DNA from: GCA-002726655 sp046582185
GTDB taxonomy: Bacteria > Pseudomonadota > Gammaproteobacteria > Pseudomonadales > Azotimanducaceae
Assembly: GCA_046582185.1 (NCBI GenBank)
Contig: JAYGEX010000040.1
Span: 124,001 to 188,000 of the forward strand
Reading direction: 5' to 3'
DNA length: 64,000 nt
Below are positions 53,892-62,354 of the stretch, one piece after another. Under the pieces are notes generated by a model that was not told the DNA's origin, did no database searches, and saw only the letters and a program-made list of their open reading frames with translations. Numbering within the stretch: the first letter of the stretch is position 1; each line of letters opens with the position of its first letter. The position numbers and the translations under genes were made by a program.

Positions 53892-54002
53892 GAAAACCAC
53901 CAGTGTTAGTTCCTTTGTAAGTGATTGAAATTATTGCCTAACATAGTTCATGTTCTGCGCTATCTGTCAAAATAAAGCACTCTCTGGACAGGAACGAACT
54001 AG
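53892..54002 (+). repeat. Dispersed MITE-like repeat, copy D (more divergent)
   Basis: The left end gaaaaccaccagtgttagttc and tttgtaagtgattg match copies A-C; the middle is diverged; the right end reads tggacaggaacgaactagac, matching the terminal repeat with one change. Orientation is the same as the other copies. Its right edge supplies the TAG stop (53999-54001) of a short minus-strand frame. Confidence 0.6.
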
Positions 54003-54094
54003 ACAAACAGGATATTATTCGCCAGCAAGGCAGTAAAAATCAGTACAAACAATAGATTCTGCTTATTCATTTTAAGAAATTCTGGTTCACTCAT
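53999..54094 (-). CDS. Very small membrane peptide, probably cut by the repeat
   Basis: The 31-residue frame from ATG 54094 reads MSEPEFLKMNKQNLLF and VLIFTALLANNILFV, a polar head followed by one hydrophobic segment. Its TAG stop is formed by the edge of the repeat at 53892-54002, so a longer gene may have been truncated. No strong ribosome site is visible. It could be a chance frame; the hydrophobic pattern is the only support. The remainder of the 53808-54282 gap shows nothing else. Confidence 0.35.
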   Translation of the reverse strand: MSEPEFLKMNKQNLLFVLIFTALLANNILFV

Positions 54095-54282
54095 GATCAT
54101 TCGTTTTAGTTAGTTGCGTCGTTCAAACCTTGTTAAGCACAAGATTACGCCGACTGCGAATTCATTCAATGGAATGACCTGCCTATGTGTATTTATCCAG
54201 TAGTATGTATAGAACTACCTGCAAATCTGCCTGAAATCCAGAGCCAGAACCAGAATCAGAACTAAAAAGAGACCTGATCTAA

Positions 54283-55197
54283 ATGAATAAATGTATTTCC
54301 AGCTTTAGTGCACGGTTCTTCACAATGATCTTCACAATGTCCCTGACATCCTGTACGCAAATTAATGTGATGCATGAAGAACAAAGTGCACTGCTCATTC
54401 AAGCCGATTTTTCAGGTCTTGTGATGACTGGGGTCGCCTATTCTGTCAGTCAGGATCTGGAGATCTACAATATCCGCCCCTTAATCGACCTGTACGATAT
54501 CAGCCAGGCCAGCGCCAGCCTGGAATACAATGCGCAAACATGGCCGGAAGGCACTGTCTTTGTCTCAGTGGTGGACCCTGGTGTTGGCACCAAACGAAAG
54601 TCTGTGGTGCTCAAGACCAAAACAGGAATGTTCTTTGTCAGCCCCGATAATGGCTCTCTGTCTGGTCCGGCTAACAGTTATGGCATCGAAGCTGTCAGGG
54701 AGATTGACGAAAACGTCAATCGCCGCCCGGGAACTGACTGGTCACACACATTCCACGGCCGTGATGTTTACTCTTACACAGGAGCCAGACTCGCAGCCGG
54801 AGTCATCAGCTTTGAAGAAGTCGGTCCGCTACTAGCCCCAGAGGTCATGTTACTGCTTGTCTCCGAGGGCAAATTTGAAGGCGGTGTGTTAACTGGCCTG
54901 GTGACCGGTGGAACTGGACGTTTGGGTAATATCTCATTCAATATTAACCGAGCACTGTTTGACAAAATTAAACCCGAATTCGGCGAGCAGTTCAGCGTCA
55001 GCATCAGCCACAAGGGCAAAACAATCTGGACGGGTAGTTTGCCCTATTCACGATCATTTGGCTCGGTATCGCTTGGCGAAAGCCTGCTCTTTATGAATTC
55101 CAGTGGCGAACTCAGCATTGCCGTTAATCAAGGTAACTTCGCAGACAAGTACGGCATTAACGCCGGTGCAGATTGGAACATTCGTATTAGCAGGTAA
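54283..55197 (+). CDS. SAM hydroxide adenosyltransferase (DUF62/chlorinase-fluorinase fold), predicted lipoprotein
   Basis: This 304-residue protein is of the SAM-dependent hydroxide adenosyltransferase family, which turns SAM and water into adenosine and methionine. The catalytic set is VSVVDPGVGTKRKS (Asp and, seven residues on, Arg) and THSTFHGRD-like SHTFHGRDVYSYTGARL with the His; PDNGSLSGP is also kept. The C-terminal beta domain is present. Unusually, the N-terminus is a lipoprotein signal, FFTMIFTMSLTSC, so the protein is predicted to be exported and lipid-anchored, where SAM is not expected. The gene stands alone; the 3-prime side is convergent with the frameshifted gene. Confidence 0.85.
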   Translation: MNKCISSFSARFFTMIFTMSLTSCTQINVMHEEQSALLIQADFSGLVMTGVAYSVSQDLEIYNIRPLIDLYDISQASASLEYNAQTWPEGTVFVSVVDPGVGTKRKSVVLKTKTGMFFVSPDNGSLSGPANSYGIEAVREIDENVNRRPGTDWSHTFHGRDVYSYTGARLAAGVISFEEVGPLLAPEVMLLLVSEGKFEGGVLTGLVTGGTGRLGNISFNINRALFDKIKPEFGEQFSVSISHKGKTIWTGSLPYSRSFGSVSLGESLLFMNSSGELSIAVNQGNFADKYGINAGADWNIRISR

Positions 55198-55209
55198 AGG
55201 GTAGAGCAC

Positions 55210-56164
55210 TCAATACGCTGCACCCTCTGGAGCAGAGTAGGTTTCCAGAACGACCTTTCGCCACGCTTCATCTGTCTCAAGGTCGCCAGGATCCTGAAAT
55301 GAAATGCCCCTGCCCTTCAAATCTTCACAGAACACCGCCACAATCTTTTCCGGCGAGATGTTATGCGTGGGATCATTAAACTGATCAGCCATACGCTGAT
55401 CCTTAAAGCAAAAGGCCTTCCACAGAATAGATATTCGAATCTGTTCATTTTGGTATTCATGAATTGACTGATCACCCAGGCGAATGTCCCACCCCTCTGC
55501 ACCTCTGTGCAATAAAGACTCACTGGAAATACCGCCATCCAGGTAATCCGCCCGTGAACCCATGGCGCCGACGCGGTGATACATATATTCATTATCTGCC
55601 AGTACTGAATAGTTAAAGTAAGGCGGCGACACTGACATGGAGGGTGCACCAAATCCATCGGGCCAGTATTCGAAATCGCCCCCTTGGCCGTCATAAAGCC
55701 AGGAGATCGCAGACGCAACTGGTATTGCCCACTCCTGGAATAATCCCGAATAGCCCATGGGTGGAAGCATCCAGGATGGAACTTCGCGCTGATGAGCGCC
55801 TCTGAAAAAAGGCAGATCCAGGTGTGCCGGAGCATCCCCCGGCTGGAACGTTCAGGTTTGTCATCATTGCGAGTGGTTGAATAATCTCTGCCTGAAAGCT
55901 CTTCTTTGCTGCCTCGATAAACACCGGATTGTAAAAAGCATCTTCGGCACCATCAAACAGCACCTTTCCACCCAAGGCCCAGAAATTTCGGAACCAGCCA
56001 GGCGTATCGCCATTGGGCGGGTTCTTCTGAACCGCAGTAATCGTTTTGTAAGACGCTCCTTTGTCAATCAGGTCCAGAATGCTATCCGGATTCGCAAAGG
56101 CCATTTCCAGCTTTACCGGTGGCGCCAGCATACTTTCGCTTAGTTGAATTCGTACCGACGACAT
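55210..56164 (-). pseudogene. Frameshifted gene, possible HxD-type oxygenase
   Basis: Two overlapping frames belong to one gene. From ATG 56164, MSSVRIQLSESMLAPPVKLE to TNLNVPAGG is normal. Removing one base in the run of five G (plus-strand C run at 55836-55840) restores AGDAPAHLDLPFFRGAHQRE and joins to MLPPMGYSGLFQEWAIP and the rest, giving 317 codons and a stop at 55210. The length then becomes divisible by three exactly. HLD with a later YMYHRVGAMGS recalls the HxD and distal His of Fe/2-oxoglutarate enzymes; this is weak. It may be a real frameshift or a sequencing error in the homopolymer. It follows the class III aminotransferase by 100 bp. Confidence 0.7.
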
Positions 56165-56263
56165 TAGAGCGGTTCTCCCTGATCGGATCTAGTCGCAACT
56201 GCTACAACTACCTATTAACTACTTGTTAACTACTATTTTTAATCAGGTACATAAGCACCGTCT

Positions 56264-57640
56264 TTATCCAAGCAGGTTCGGTCGTTCAGCTTCTATATAA
56301 GGGCGCAGTTCACTAAGAGCCTCATTCAGTGCAGTCACAGCCTGATCTATCTCGCCCTCACCCATGGGTGTTGATACACAGTACATTAATCGACTGGCGG
56401 AGACGACACCGTGGCGCAACATGCCAAGGTGTAGCAATGCACCGATATGACCACCTGCGATCATACCGCTCATCGTATCTCGCGAGCTTTGTAAATCATT
56501 GCGACTGAATATGATATTACTTAATGATCCGGAACCAATTGCCTGAGCTTTGATGCCATGCTGATTCAATATACCGTTGAATCCATTGCGTAACTTCTCG
56601 CCAAGGACATTTATTCTTTGGCTATCCTCTTCCTGATAATCCGACATAGTGGCCAGACCCGCTGCCATGGTCAGTGCATTACCACTAAAGGTACTGGCAT
56701 GCATAACCGTCTCCTTTGCATCAGGGTCAAAGACGGCCATAAGCTCGCGGCTCCCACCAATACCACCAACGGGCAGCCCGCCGCCGATAATCTTACCCAT
56801 ACAGGTAATATCGGGCGTTATTCCATGACGACTTTGATCTCCACCATTAGACAATCGCAGGGAGATAACTTCATCGAATATCAAAACGATACCATGTCGG
56901 GAAGTTTCATCACGCAAAGCCTGGAGGAATTCTGTACTCGCTGAAACCATCCCCATTGACCCCAATATTGGTTCAACAATAACGGCTGCAAGTTCGTTTG
57001 CATGTTCCCGAATCAATGCCCGGGCAAGGTCTGGCTGGTTGTAGGGGCAGATAACCGTATCTTCCAGAACACTATCCGGAAAGCTTTTATCAACCGCAAG
57101 AGAATTAGGGTGACTTATATCCCCGCGGGCATTGGGTGTGGGTACGAGGCTAACTTCCGCCAGTTCATAACTGCCATGATAGCCACCCTCCATTTTCATG
57201 ATCTTCTGGCGGCCGGTATAGGCTCTGGAACATCGAAGCGCCATCAATGTGCCTTCGCTGCCCGAGCTGCAGAATCGCATCTGCTCAATTGATGGCACGC
57301 GGCTGACAATCAATTCTGCTAATTCAATCTGAGTCCTGCTGGGTGCTGCAAACGCAGAACCGAGGGGGAGTTGTTCGGTAACCGCTTTCACGGTGGCAGG
57401 ATGCGCGTGCCCATGAACCAGGGAGGTGAAATTGTTCATGAAATCCAGAAATTCATGACCATCAACATCATAGATGCGGCAGCCCTCGCCACGCGCCATG
57501 ACTAGCGGATAGGGGCTAAAATGTGCACTAGCCCGGGTATCGCCGCCCGGGAAGACCACTTTGCCGCGCGCCATAATCTCGGCAGAACGCGGACTCCATT
57601 TCTCATATTCCCGAACCAGGGCATGAGTAGTTGTCGCCAT
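56264..57640 (-). CDS. Class III aminotransferase (glutamate-1-semialdehyde aminomutase-like)
   Basis: This 458-residue PLP enzyme resembles GSA aminomutase. The cofactor-phosphate region is FCSSGSEGTLMALRCSRAY, the Asp of the pyridine site is LIFDEVISLRLSNGG, the lysine motif is TCMGKIIGGGLPVGGIGGS and the closing part is HASTFSGNALTMAAGLA. True HemL is about 430 residues; the longer N-terminus and the change of context suggest a related omega-aminotransferase or aminomutase for another substrate. It is the first gene of a pair with the frameshifted gene downstream. ATG 57640 has GGAC just before it. Confidence 0.83.
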   Translation of the reverse strand: MATTTHALVREYEKWSPRSAEIMARGKVVFPGGDTRASAHFSPYPLVMARGEGCRIYDVDGHEFLDFMNNFTSLVHGHAHPATVKAVTEQLPLGSAFAAPSRTQIELAELIVSRVPSIEQMRFCSSGSEGTLMALRCSRAYTGRQKIMKMEGGYHGSYELAEVSLVPTPNARGDISHPNSLAVDKSFPDSVLEDTVICPYNQPDLARALIREHANELAAVIVEPILGSMGMVSASTEFLQALRDETSRHGIVLIFDEVISLRLSNGGDQSRHGITPDITCMGKIIGGGLPVGGIGGSRELMAVFDPDAKETVMHASTFSGNALTMAAGLATMSDYQEEDSQRINVLGEKLRNGFNGILNQHGIKAQAIGSGSLSNIIFSRNDLQSSRDTMSGMIAGGHIGALLHLGMLRHGVVSASRLMYCVSTPMGEGEIDQAVTALNEALSELRPYIEAERPNLLG

Positions 57641-57732
57641 ATATGCCGTCCTGCCTTTCGAGCTAAAGGACGAATAATATGAAGCACTTGCCTGGTTCGG
57701 TCAATAGAACGAGATTTCTCGCCGATACCTGA

Positions 57733-57933
57733 TTAGATGACTTTCTTCTTCTCCAGCCGCTTGACCAGATCGGCAAGCATTTTGTCTGCGGTAGTTGAGC
57801 TGAATGACTCGTTCAAAATATTGGTGATTTCCTTATTCATCGACGTATTATTAGTCTTCGCCCGTCGCTTGATTTTCTTGTGTAAGCTGGGGGGTAATCG
57901 TAGTACAAATTTTACCTGATCAACTTCTGGCAT
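57733..57933 (-). CDS. Arc-like ribbon-helix-helix DNA-binding protein
   Basis: This 66-residue regulator has the beta strand QVKFVLRLPPSLHKKIKRRA and the helix pair TNNTSMNKEITNILNESF that define Arc/MetJ-type ribbon-helix-helix proteins. The start was placed at ATG 57933 (MPEVDQVKF), which has a good GGAGA ribosome site. A longer frame upstream is only the translated operator repeats. Such proteins dimerise and bind tandem DNA half-sites; three tandem 12-bp repeats lie 43 bp upstream. No toxin partner is next to it, so it is not obviously an antitoxin. Confidence 0.8.
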   Translation of the reverse strand: MPEVDQVKFVLRLPPSLHKKIKRRAKTNNTSMNKEITNILNESFSSTTADKMLADLVKRLEKKKVI

Positions 57934-57975
57934 GGTTATATATCTCCTCTTCCGGTACGTTTCTTTTGACATGCA

Positions 57976-58011
57976 TATAGACACGTATATAGACACGTAT
58001 ATAGACACGTA
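57976..58011. promoter_or_regulatory. Three tandem 12-bp repeats, candidate operator of the Arc-like gene
   Basis: The unit atatagacacgt occurs three times in perfect tandem. It lies 43-78 bp upstream of the ATG of the ribbon-helix-helix gene. Each junction contains ACGTAT/ATA steps that form partial dyads. Tandem sites at near helical spacing are the known mode of binding of this regulator family, so autoregulation is likely. The divergent MATE gene starts about 195 bp away on the other side. Confidence 0.55.
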
Positions 58012-58206
58012 GATATTTATTGTTCAACATACTGGCTTCAATAAACCAATATATGTTTAGCCCTGCGCACCGCCATTGGCAGCCATTGAATTATAAACGC
58101 TCTGATCAGCCAATGTGTAAAGCTACCCTTACATTAGCAACAAAATTATAGCTTTTTCTAATAACATCAAAACAGGGTCAAACGTGTCTTCACCAGCATA
58201 TCTTAA

Positions 58207-59538
58207 TTGACACAATACAGCGACAATAACACTTTAACATCACACAGGCTCGTCCTTCTACTTGCCTGGCCTATTATCCTGTCTAATATCTCTACGCCAT
58301 TGCTGGGCCTTGTTGATACAGCAGTAATCGGAAACCTAGGCGATCCGGCTCTACTGGGCGCAATTGCAATTGGCGGCATGATATTCAGCTTTCTCTATTG
58401 GGGCTTTGGGTTTCTTAGAATGGGAACGACCGGCCTCGTGGCTCAGGCTCAAGGCGCAGGTGATAACACTGAGGCAAGGGCCGCCTTCTATCGCGCAATC
58501 CTGGTAGGCACGATTGTGGGTCTACTGCTACTCATTGTGCACTCGCCAATCGCGAGGTTGGCCTTTTCAATAATTGAGGGTAGTGTACCGGTCGAAACGG
58601 CTGCACTCACCTATTTCCAGATCAGAATATGGGGAGCGCCCTTTAGTCTCGCGCACCTGGCCATCCTCGGTTATCTGCTCGGCCAACAAGATACTCGCGC
58701 CATACTCATCATCCAGCTGGTACTCAATTTTACCAATATCATCCTGGACCTGGTCTTCGTCATGGTCCTTGGCCTTGGCGTCGAAGGGGTCGCTGCAGCA
58801 ACCGTCATCGCCGAAGTTATCGCCTTTCTACTTGGGCTCACCATCGTCCTTCGGCGCATGCGCTTGCTCGGGCACGGCACTTTAGTTACCCAGCACCAGC
58901 TCCTTAACGCTAGCGCTCTAAGACGAATGTTTGTGGTAAATCGGGACATCATGATTCGCACACTGTGCCTTATATTTGCTTTTGCCTGGTTCACCAATGA
59001 GGGCGCCAAGTCTGGCGATGTCCTGCTGGCGGCCAATGCGATACTGATGCAATTCGTCAGCTTCTCTGCCTTCTTTTTGGATGGTTTCGCGTTGACAGCC
59101 GAGAGCCTTGTAGGAAATGCCGTCGGCGCTAAAAATCGAGCGCAGCTAGAAAAGGCGATTAAATATTCGAGCCAATTGGCATTTATAACGGCGATGGGTG
59201 TAAGCGTTTTGTTAATAGTTTTCGGCCCGGCCGCCGTACAGGTTTTAACCAATATAGCTGAGGTGCGGGACACTGCTAACGACTATATGATCTGGGCAAT
59301 CGCTGCGCCAGTACTTTCTATCTGGTGTTATCTGCTTGATGGCATATTTATCGGCGCCACCAGAACGCAGGAAATGAGGAACGCCATGGTAGTTTCGCTC
59401 GCCTCATACCTAGTAGCTTGGTGGATGTTGAGCTCGTTTGGTAATCATGGCCTCTGGGCATCACTCATGATCTATTTCGTGGCTCGTGCCCTCACTCTTT
59501 ATTACTACCTTCCTAGAATAAGAGATAGCATTCAGTAA
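58207..59538 (+). CDS. MATE family efflux transporter (DinF-like)
   Basis: This 443-residue protein has twelve membrane helices in two halves. The N-terminal mark is LLAWPIILSNISTPLLGLVDTAVIGNLGDP, split here as two adjacent pieces of the MATE family start, with FLRMGTTGLVAQAQGAGDN after it. The second half carries FALTAESLVGNAVGAKNRAQ. Such pumps expel cationic drugs or metabolites using Na+ or H+. The TTG start at 58207 matches the family start; no ATG lies upstream in frame. It is divergent from the Arc-like regulator, and the two may share control. Confidence 0.88.
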   Translation: MTQYSDNNTLTSHRLVLLLAWPIILSNISTPLLGLVDTAVIGNLGDPALLGAIAIGGMIFSFLYWGFGFLRMGTTGLVAQAQGAGDNTEARAAFYRAILVGTIVGLLLLIVHSPIARLAFSIIEGSVPVETAALTYFQIRIWGAPFSLAHLAILGYLLGQQDTRAILIIQLVLNFTNIILDLVFVMVLGLGVEGVAAATVIAEVIAFLLGLTIVLRRMRLLGHGTLVTQHQLLNASALRRMFVVNRDIMIRTLCLIFAFAWFTNEGAKSGDVLLAANAILMQFVSFSAFFLDGFALTAESLVGNAVGAKNRAQLEKAIKYSSQLAFITAMGVSVLLIVFGPAAVQVLTNIAEVRDTANDYMIWAIAAPVLSIWCYLLDGIFIGATRTQEMRNAMVVSLASYLVAWWMLSSFGNHGLWASLMIYFVARALTLYYYLPRIRDSIQ

Positions 59539-59626
59539 TTTACTGAGCAGAATTTTTAAGCTTTATTTGCAACTCATACGCCCAGGCAATTACACTCACG
59601 GTTGCATTCATCTTCGGAGACGTCAA

Positions 59627-60676
59627 TTGAAAACCTCAACGCTAATGAGCTATGCCCAGGGATTTGTGGGCGCAGCAAGAGAAATCGTAGAAATGGAAAA
59701 GGCTGGGTTGGATGTGGTGTGGGTTCCTGAAGCCTATTCCTTTGATGGGGTTAGCGCCATGGGTTATCTGGCAGCCAAGACAGATCGCTTACTGATCGCC
59801 AGTGGTATCTTGAATATCTATAGCCGAACGCCAACCCTCATGGCGATGACGGCAGCCGGCCTGGACTCCCTGTCGGAAGGGCGATTTATGTTGGGCCTCG
59901 GCGCATCCGGGCCGCAGGTTATCGAAGGTTTTCACGGCGTTCCTTATGACGCTCCAATGACCCGCATCCGGGAGGTTGTTGAAATTTGCAGAAAGGTGTG
60001 GAAACGGGAAGAAAAGCTCACCCATGACGGCAAGAAATATCACATACCACTTCCAAAAGATGAAGGCACAGGTCTTGGTATTCCCTTAAAGATCATTAAT
60101 CACCCGTATCGGGATGAAATTCCAATTGCGCTGGCCACCTTGGGCGAGAAGAGCGTAGAAATGACTGCGGAAATCGCAGATGCCTGGCTACCGGCCTTCT
60201 ATATGCCCGAAGGGGCAGACGCCGTATGGGGCGACGCGCTGAGAAAGGGAGCTGCAAAGCGAGACCCAAGCCGATCGCCCCTGGATATCTATGCCGGAGG
60301 ATCTGTTGCTATAGGCAAGGGACTTGAATCATATCGAGATATGGCCCGACCGGGAATCGCCCTTTATGTAGGCGGTATGGGTGCCAAGGAGCAAAACTTC
60401 TACAATCAGGTATTCTGTAAATATGGCTATGAAGCCGAAGCGGAAAAGATTCAGGAATTATTTCTTGCCGGGCGAAAATCTGAGGCTGAAGCGGCGATCC
60501 CGCAATCATATCTGGATGCGACTTCACTCGTTGGCTCTGAAGGATTTATTCGCGATCGATTAGCAGCGATGAAAGAGCAGGGAGTGACCTCACTTAACGT
60601 CAGTTATCTTGGAACGACCTCTGAAGAGCGAGTCAAAAATTGCGATGCCTTGAGTAATCTGTTAGCCAAGATCTAG
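59627..60676 (+). CDS. Luciferase-like monooxygenase (LLM class, F420-dependent type)
   Basis: This is a 349-residue TIM-barrel flavin or F420 enzyme. The N-terminal MEKAGLDVVWVPEAYSFDG and the later FMLGLGASGPQVIEGFHGVP are standard for the LLM class, with LATLGEKSVEMTAEIADAW and the insertion region after it. In this wording the group is often annotated as F420-dependent, yet F420 biosynthesis genes were not seen here. The start was set at TTG 59627 with GGAG at a good distance; a longer frame begins 59567. The reaction is unknown: an oxidation or reduction of a lipid or xenobiotic is plausible. Confidence 0.83.
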   Translation: MKTSTLMSYAQGFVGAAREIVEMEKAGLDVVWVPEAYSFDGVSAMGYLAAKTDRLLIASGILNIYSRTPTLMAMTAAGLDSLSEGRFMLGLGASGPQVIEGFHGVPYDAPMTRIREVVEICRKVWKREEKLTHDGKKYHIPLPKDEGTGLGIPLKIINHPYRDEIPIALATLGEKSVEMTAEIADAWLPAFYMPEGADAVWGDALRKGAAKRDPSRSPLDIYAGGSVAIGKGLESYRDMARPGIALYVGGMGAKEQNFYNQVFCKYGYEAEAEKIQELFLAGRKSEAEAAIPQSYLDATSLVGSEGFIRDRLAAMKEQGVTSLNVSYLGTTSEERVKNCDALSNLLAKI

Positions 60677-60806
60677 TGAAGAACTCGCTCGCTGGCGACT
60701 GTCTGCATTAACGCTTCCAGAACAGGTTGTACCTATTTTTGGTAATAAAAGCTGGGTAGTAAAAGCAGTGTATTGAAATTTCACCCTAAAAAACCTGGAG
60801 CTTACC

Positions 60807-60980
60807 GTGTTTAAACTAATCGCCTTCGCCTTACATTTTAGCCCTTACAGCCAGAGCCCATTCGATCCAACAGTTATTGAGATGCTGCGACGTGAACTTA
60901 GCACCGGGAAGCAAAGAAATGATAACGTCGTTGACCTGCAAATCTCCAAAGAACTCGAAGAGTCACGCAAGGCTGCCTAA
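60807..60980 (+). CDS. Small hypothetical protein (57 residues)
   Basis: From GTG 60807, with GGAG six bases upstream, a 57-residue frame reads MFKLIAFALHFSPYSQSPFD, then TVIEMLRRELSTGKQRNDN and VVDLQISKELEESRKAA before TAA at 60978. A short hydrophobic start is followed by an amphipathic helix and a charged tail. The ribosome site and the inverted repeat just downstream (61000-61037) support a real small gene. No family is known to me. Confidence 0.45.
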   Translation: MFKLIAFALHFSPYSQSPFDPTVIEMLRRELSTGKQRNDNVVDLQISKELEESRKAA

Positions 60981-60999
60981 GATTTTGCTTGTCGTTACT

Positions 61000-61049
61000 G
61001 CCAGATGTTCAATGATATATGTCTGCTAACATCTGGCGATTTGTATAAT
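61000..61049. promoter_or_regulatory. Perfect 10-bp inverted repeat next to a TATAAT box
   Basis: gccagatgtt (61000-61009) and aacatctggc (61028-61037) are a perfect inverted repeat with an 18-nt loop, 7 bp before TATAAT (61044-61049), upstream of the MFS gene at 61111. It could be an operator that covers the -35 region, or the terminator of the small gene upstream, although no T-run follows. Confidence 0.45.
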
Positions 61050-61110
61050 TCATGTTTCCGCTCTTAATGGCGGACCATTGCCACTTTTCACTAAAGGTGC
61101 CCGCCACTAG

Positions 61111-62352
61111 ATGCCAACCAATGAGCAAGTTGATCTAACACATCTCTCAACCTGGGAGATGTATAGATCCCTCCTGCTCTCAGTTTATCTTCCTTCGTTT
61201 TTTATGTCCCTGTGCCACGGCAGCGTTTTATTGATAATTCCTCTGTTTGCGCTGGACCTTGAATCGAGTGCTGGCATCGCCGCACTAGTATTTTCCCTGC
61301 GCGGCCTAGGCAATATGGTGGTAGATGTTCCAGCCGGTTACGCAGTCTCAAGACTCGGAGACAAAAATACCATGCTGCTTGGCGTCGGTTTGATGGCAAT
61401 AACCGGCATGCTCGCCAGTCAGGCGGATAGCGCCATGGAACTGGGTCTCGCAGCCTTTCTGTTTGGTAGTGCAATGGCCGGGTGGCTGATTGCCCGCCTA
61501 ACTCATATTAGTGAAGCGGTTCCAACTCATCATCGCGGCAAAGCGATATCCACAATGGCGGGCATTCAACGCTTTGGCAATCTGATTGGCCCGGTAGCGA
61601 GTGGTGCCATCGCTGTCAATTTTGGCTTTGAGTATGTGTTCATCGGAGTGAGCATTTTCGCGGTGATCGCATTAGTAATGGTTGTTCTATTTGTTCCAGA
61701 GAATACGAAGAGCCACCACGACGAATCTCCTGGCATTGTTAAACTTGTGCCACACATTCTGAGTTCAAATCGGCGCGCCTTTGCAACCGCAGGCATTGCG
61801 ATTTTGTTTCTCACCGTTTTACGCTCAGGCCGAGCACTGCTGATCCCTCTCTGGGGAGAATCTCTGGGACTTGATGCCTCTGACATCGGACTCATCATGG
61901 GATGTGCTGCCGCAATTGATATGACCATGTTTCCCGTCGCCGGATATCTTATGGACAACCGCGGGCGCAGATATTCTGCAATCTCTTGTCTGGCGCTGTT
62001 ATCCCTTGGTTTGTTTCTGGTGCCATTGACCAGTTCATTCTCAAGCCTGGCGATGGTAGCAATGCTCGTCGGCCTGGGGAATGGACTCGGCAGCGGAATT
62101 AACATGACTCTTGGTGCAGACTTCGCACCACCGCATGAACGTGGTGAATTTCTTGGCGTCTGGCGGTTAATGGGAGATTCCGGCTCATTTGCCGGACCCA
62201 TGTTTATGGGCTATATCGCCAACAGCTTTCTACTATCGATGGCCTTAACCGTGACTGCCGGTCTCGGATTGATCGGCTTATTTATCATGTTGTTCTTTGT
62301 CGAAGAGACGCTGGTCAAACGACCATCTACTATAAAAGTGACTCAATCGTAA
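61111..62352 (+). CDS. MFS transporter (DHA1-like)
   Basis: This is a 413-residue twelve-helix transporter. Marks: the loop 2-3 motif VDVPAGYAVSRLGDKNTMLLG and the equivalent in the second half, FPVAGYLMDNRGRRYSAISC, both with the Gly-x-x-x-Asp-Arg/Lys pattern. The middle NSTSHHDESPG-type loop is short. The family exports drugs or metabolites. AAGGTG lies before the ATG. A palindromic site and TATAAT are upstream. The 3-prime end is 2 bp from a convergent membrane protein gene. Confidence 0.85.
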   Translation: MPTNEQVDLTHLSTWEMYRSLLLSVYLPSFFMSLCHGSVLLIIPLFALDLESSAGIAALVFSLRGLGNMVVDVPAGYAVSRLGDKNTMLLGVGLMAITGMLASQADSAMELGLAAFLFGSAMAGWLIARLTHISEAVPTHHRGKAISTMAGIQRFGNLIGPVASGAIAVNFGFEYVFIGVSIFAVIALVMVVLFVPENTKSHHDESPGIVKLVPHILSSNRRAFATAGIAILFLTVLRSGRALLIPLWGESLGLDASDIGLIMGCAAAIDMTMFPVAGYLMDNRGRRYSAISCLALLSLGLFLVPLTSSFSSLAMVAMLVGLGNGLGSGINMTLGADFAPPHERGEFLGVWRLMGDSGSFAGPMFMGYIANSFLLSMALTVTAGLGLIGLFIMLFFVEETLVKRPSTIKVTQS

Positions 62353-62354
62353 TC

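Noticed and set aside
21319..54002. Reading the dispersed repeats as integron attC sites because they lie at gene 3-prime ends
   Set aside because: The ends do not fit the RYYYAAC and GTTRRRY core sites, and no integrase or cassette array is present.
56264..57640. HemL of tetrapyrrole synthesis
   Set aside because: Length, N-terminus and neighbours differ from HemL; a related class III aminotransferase is the safer call.
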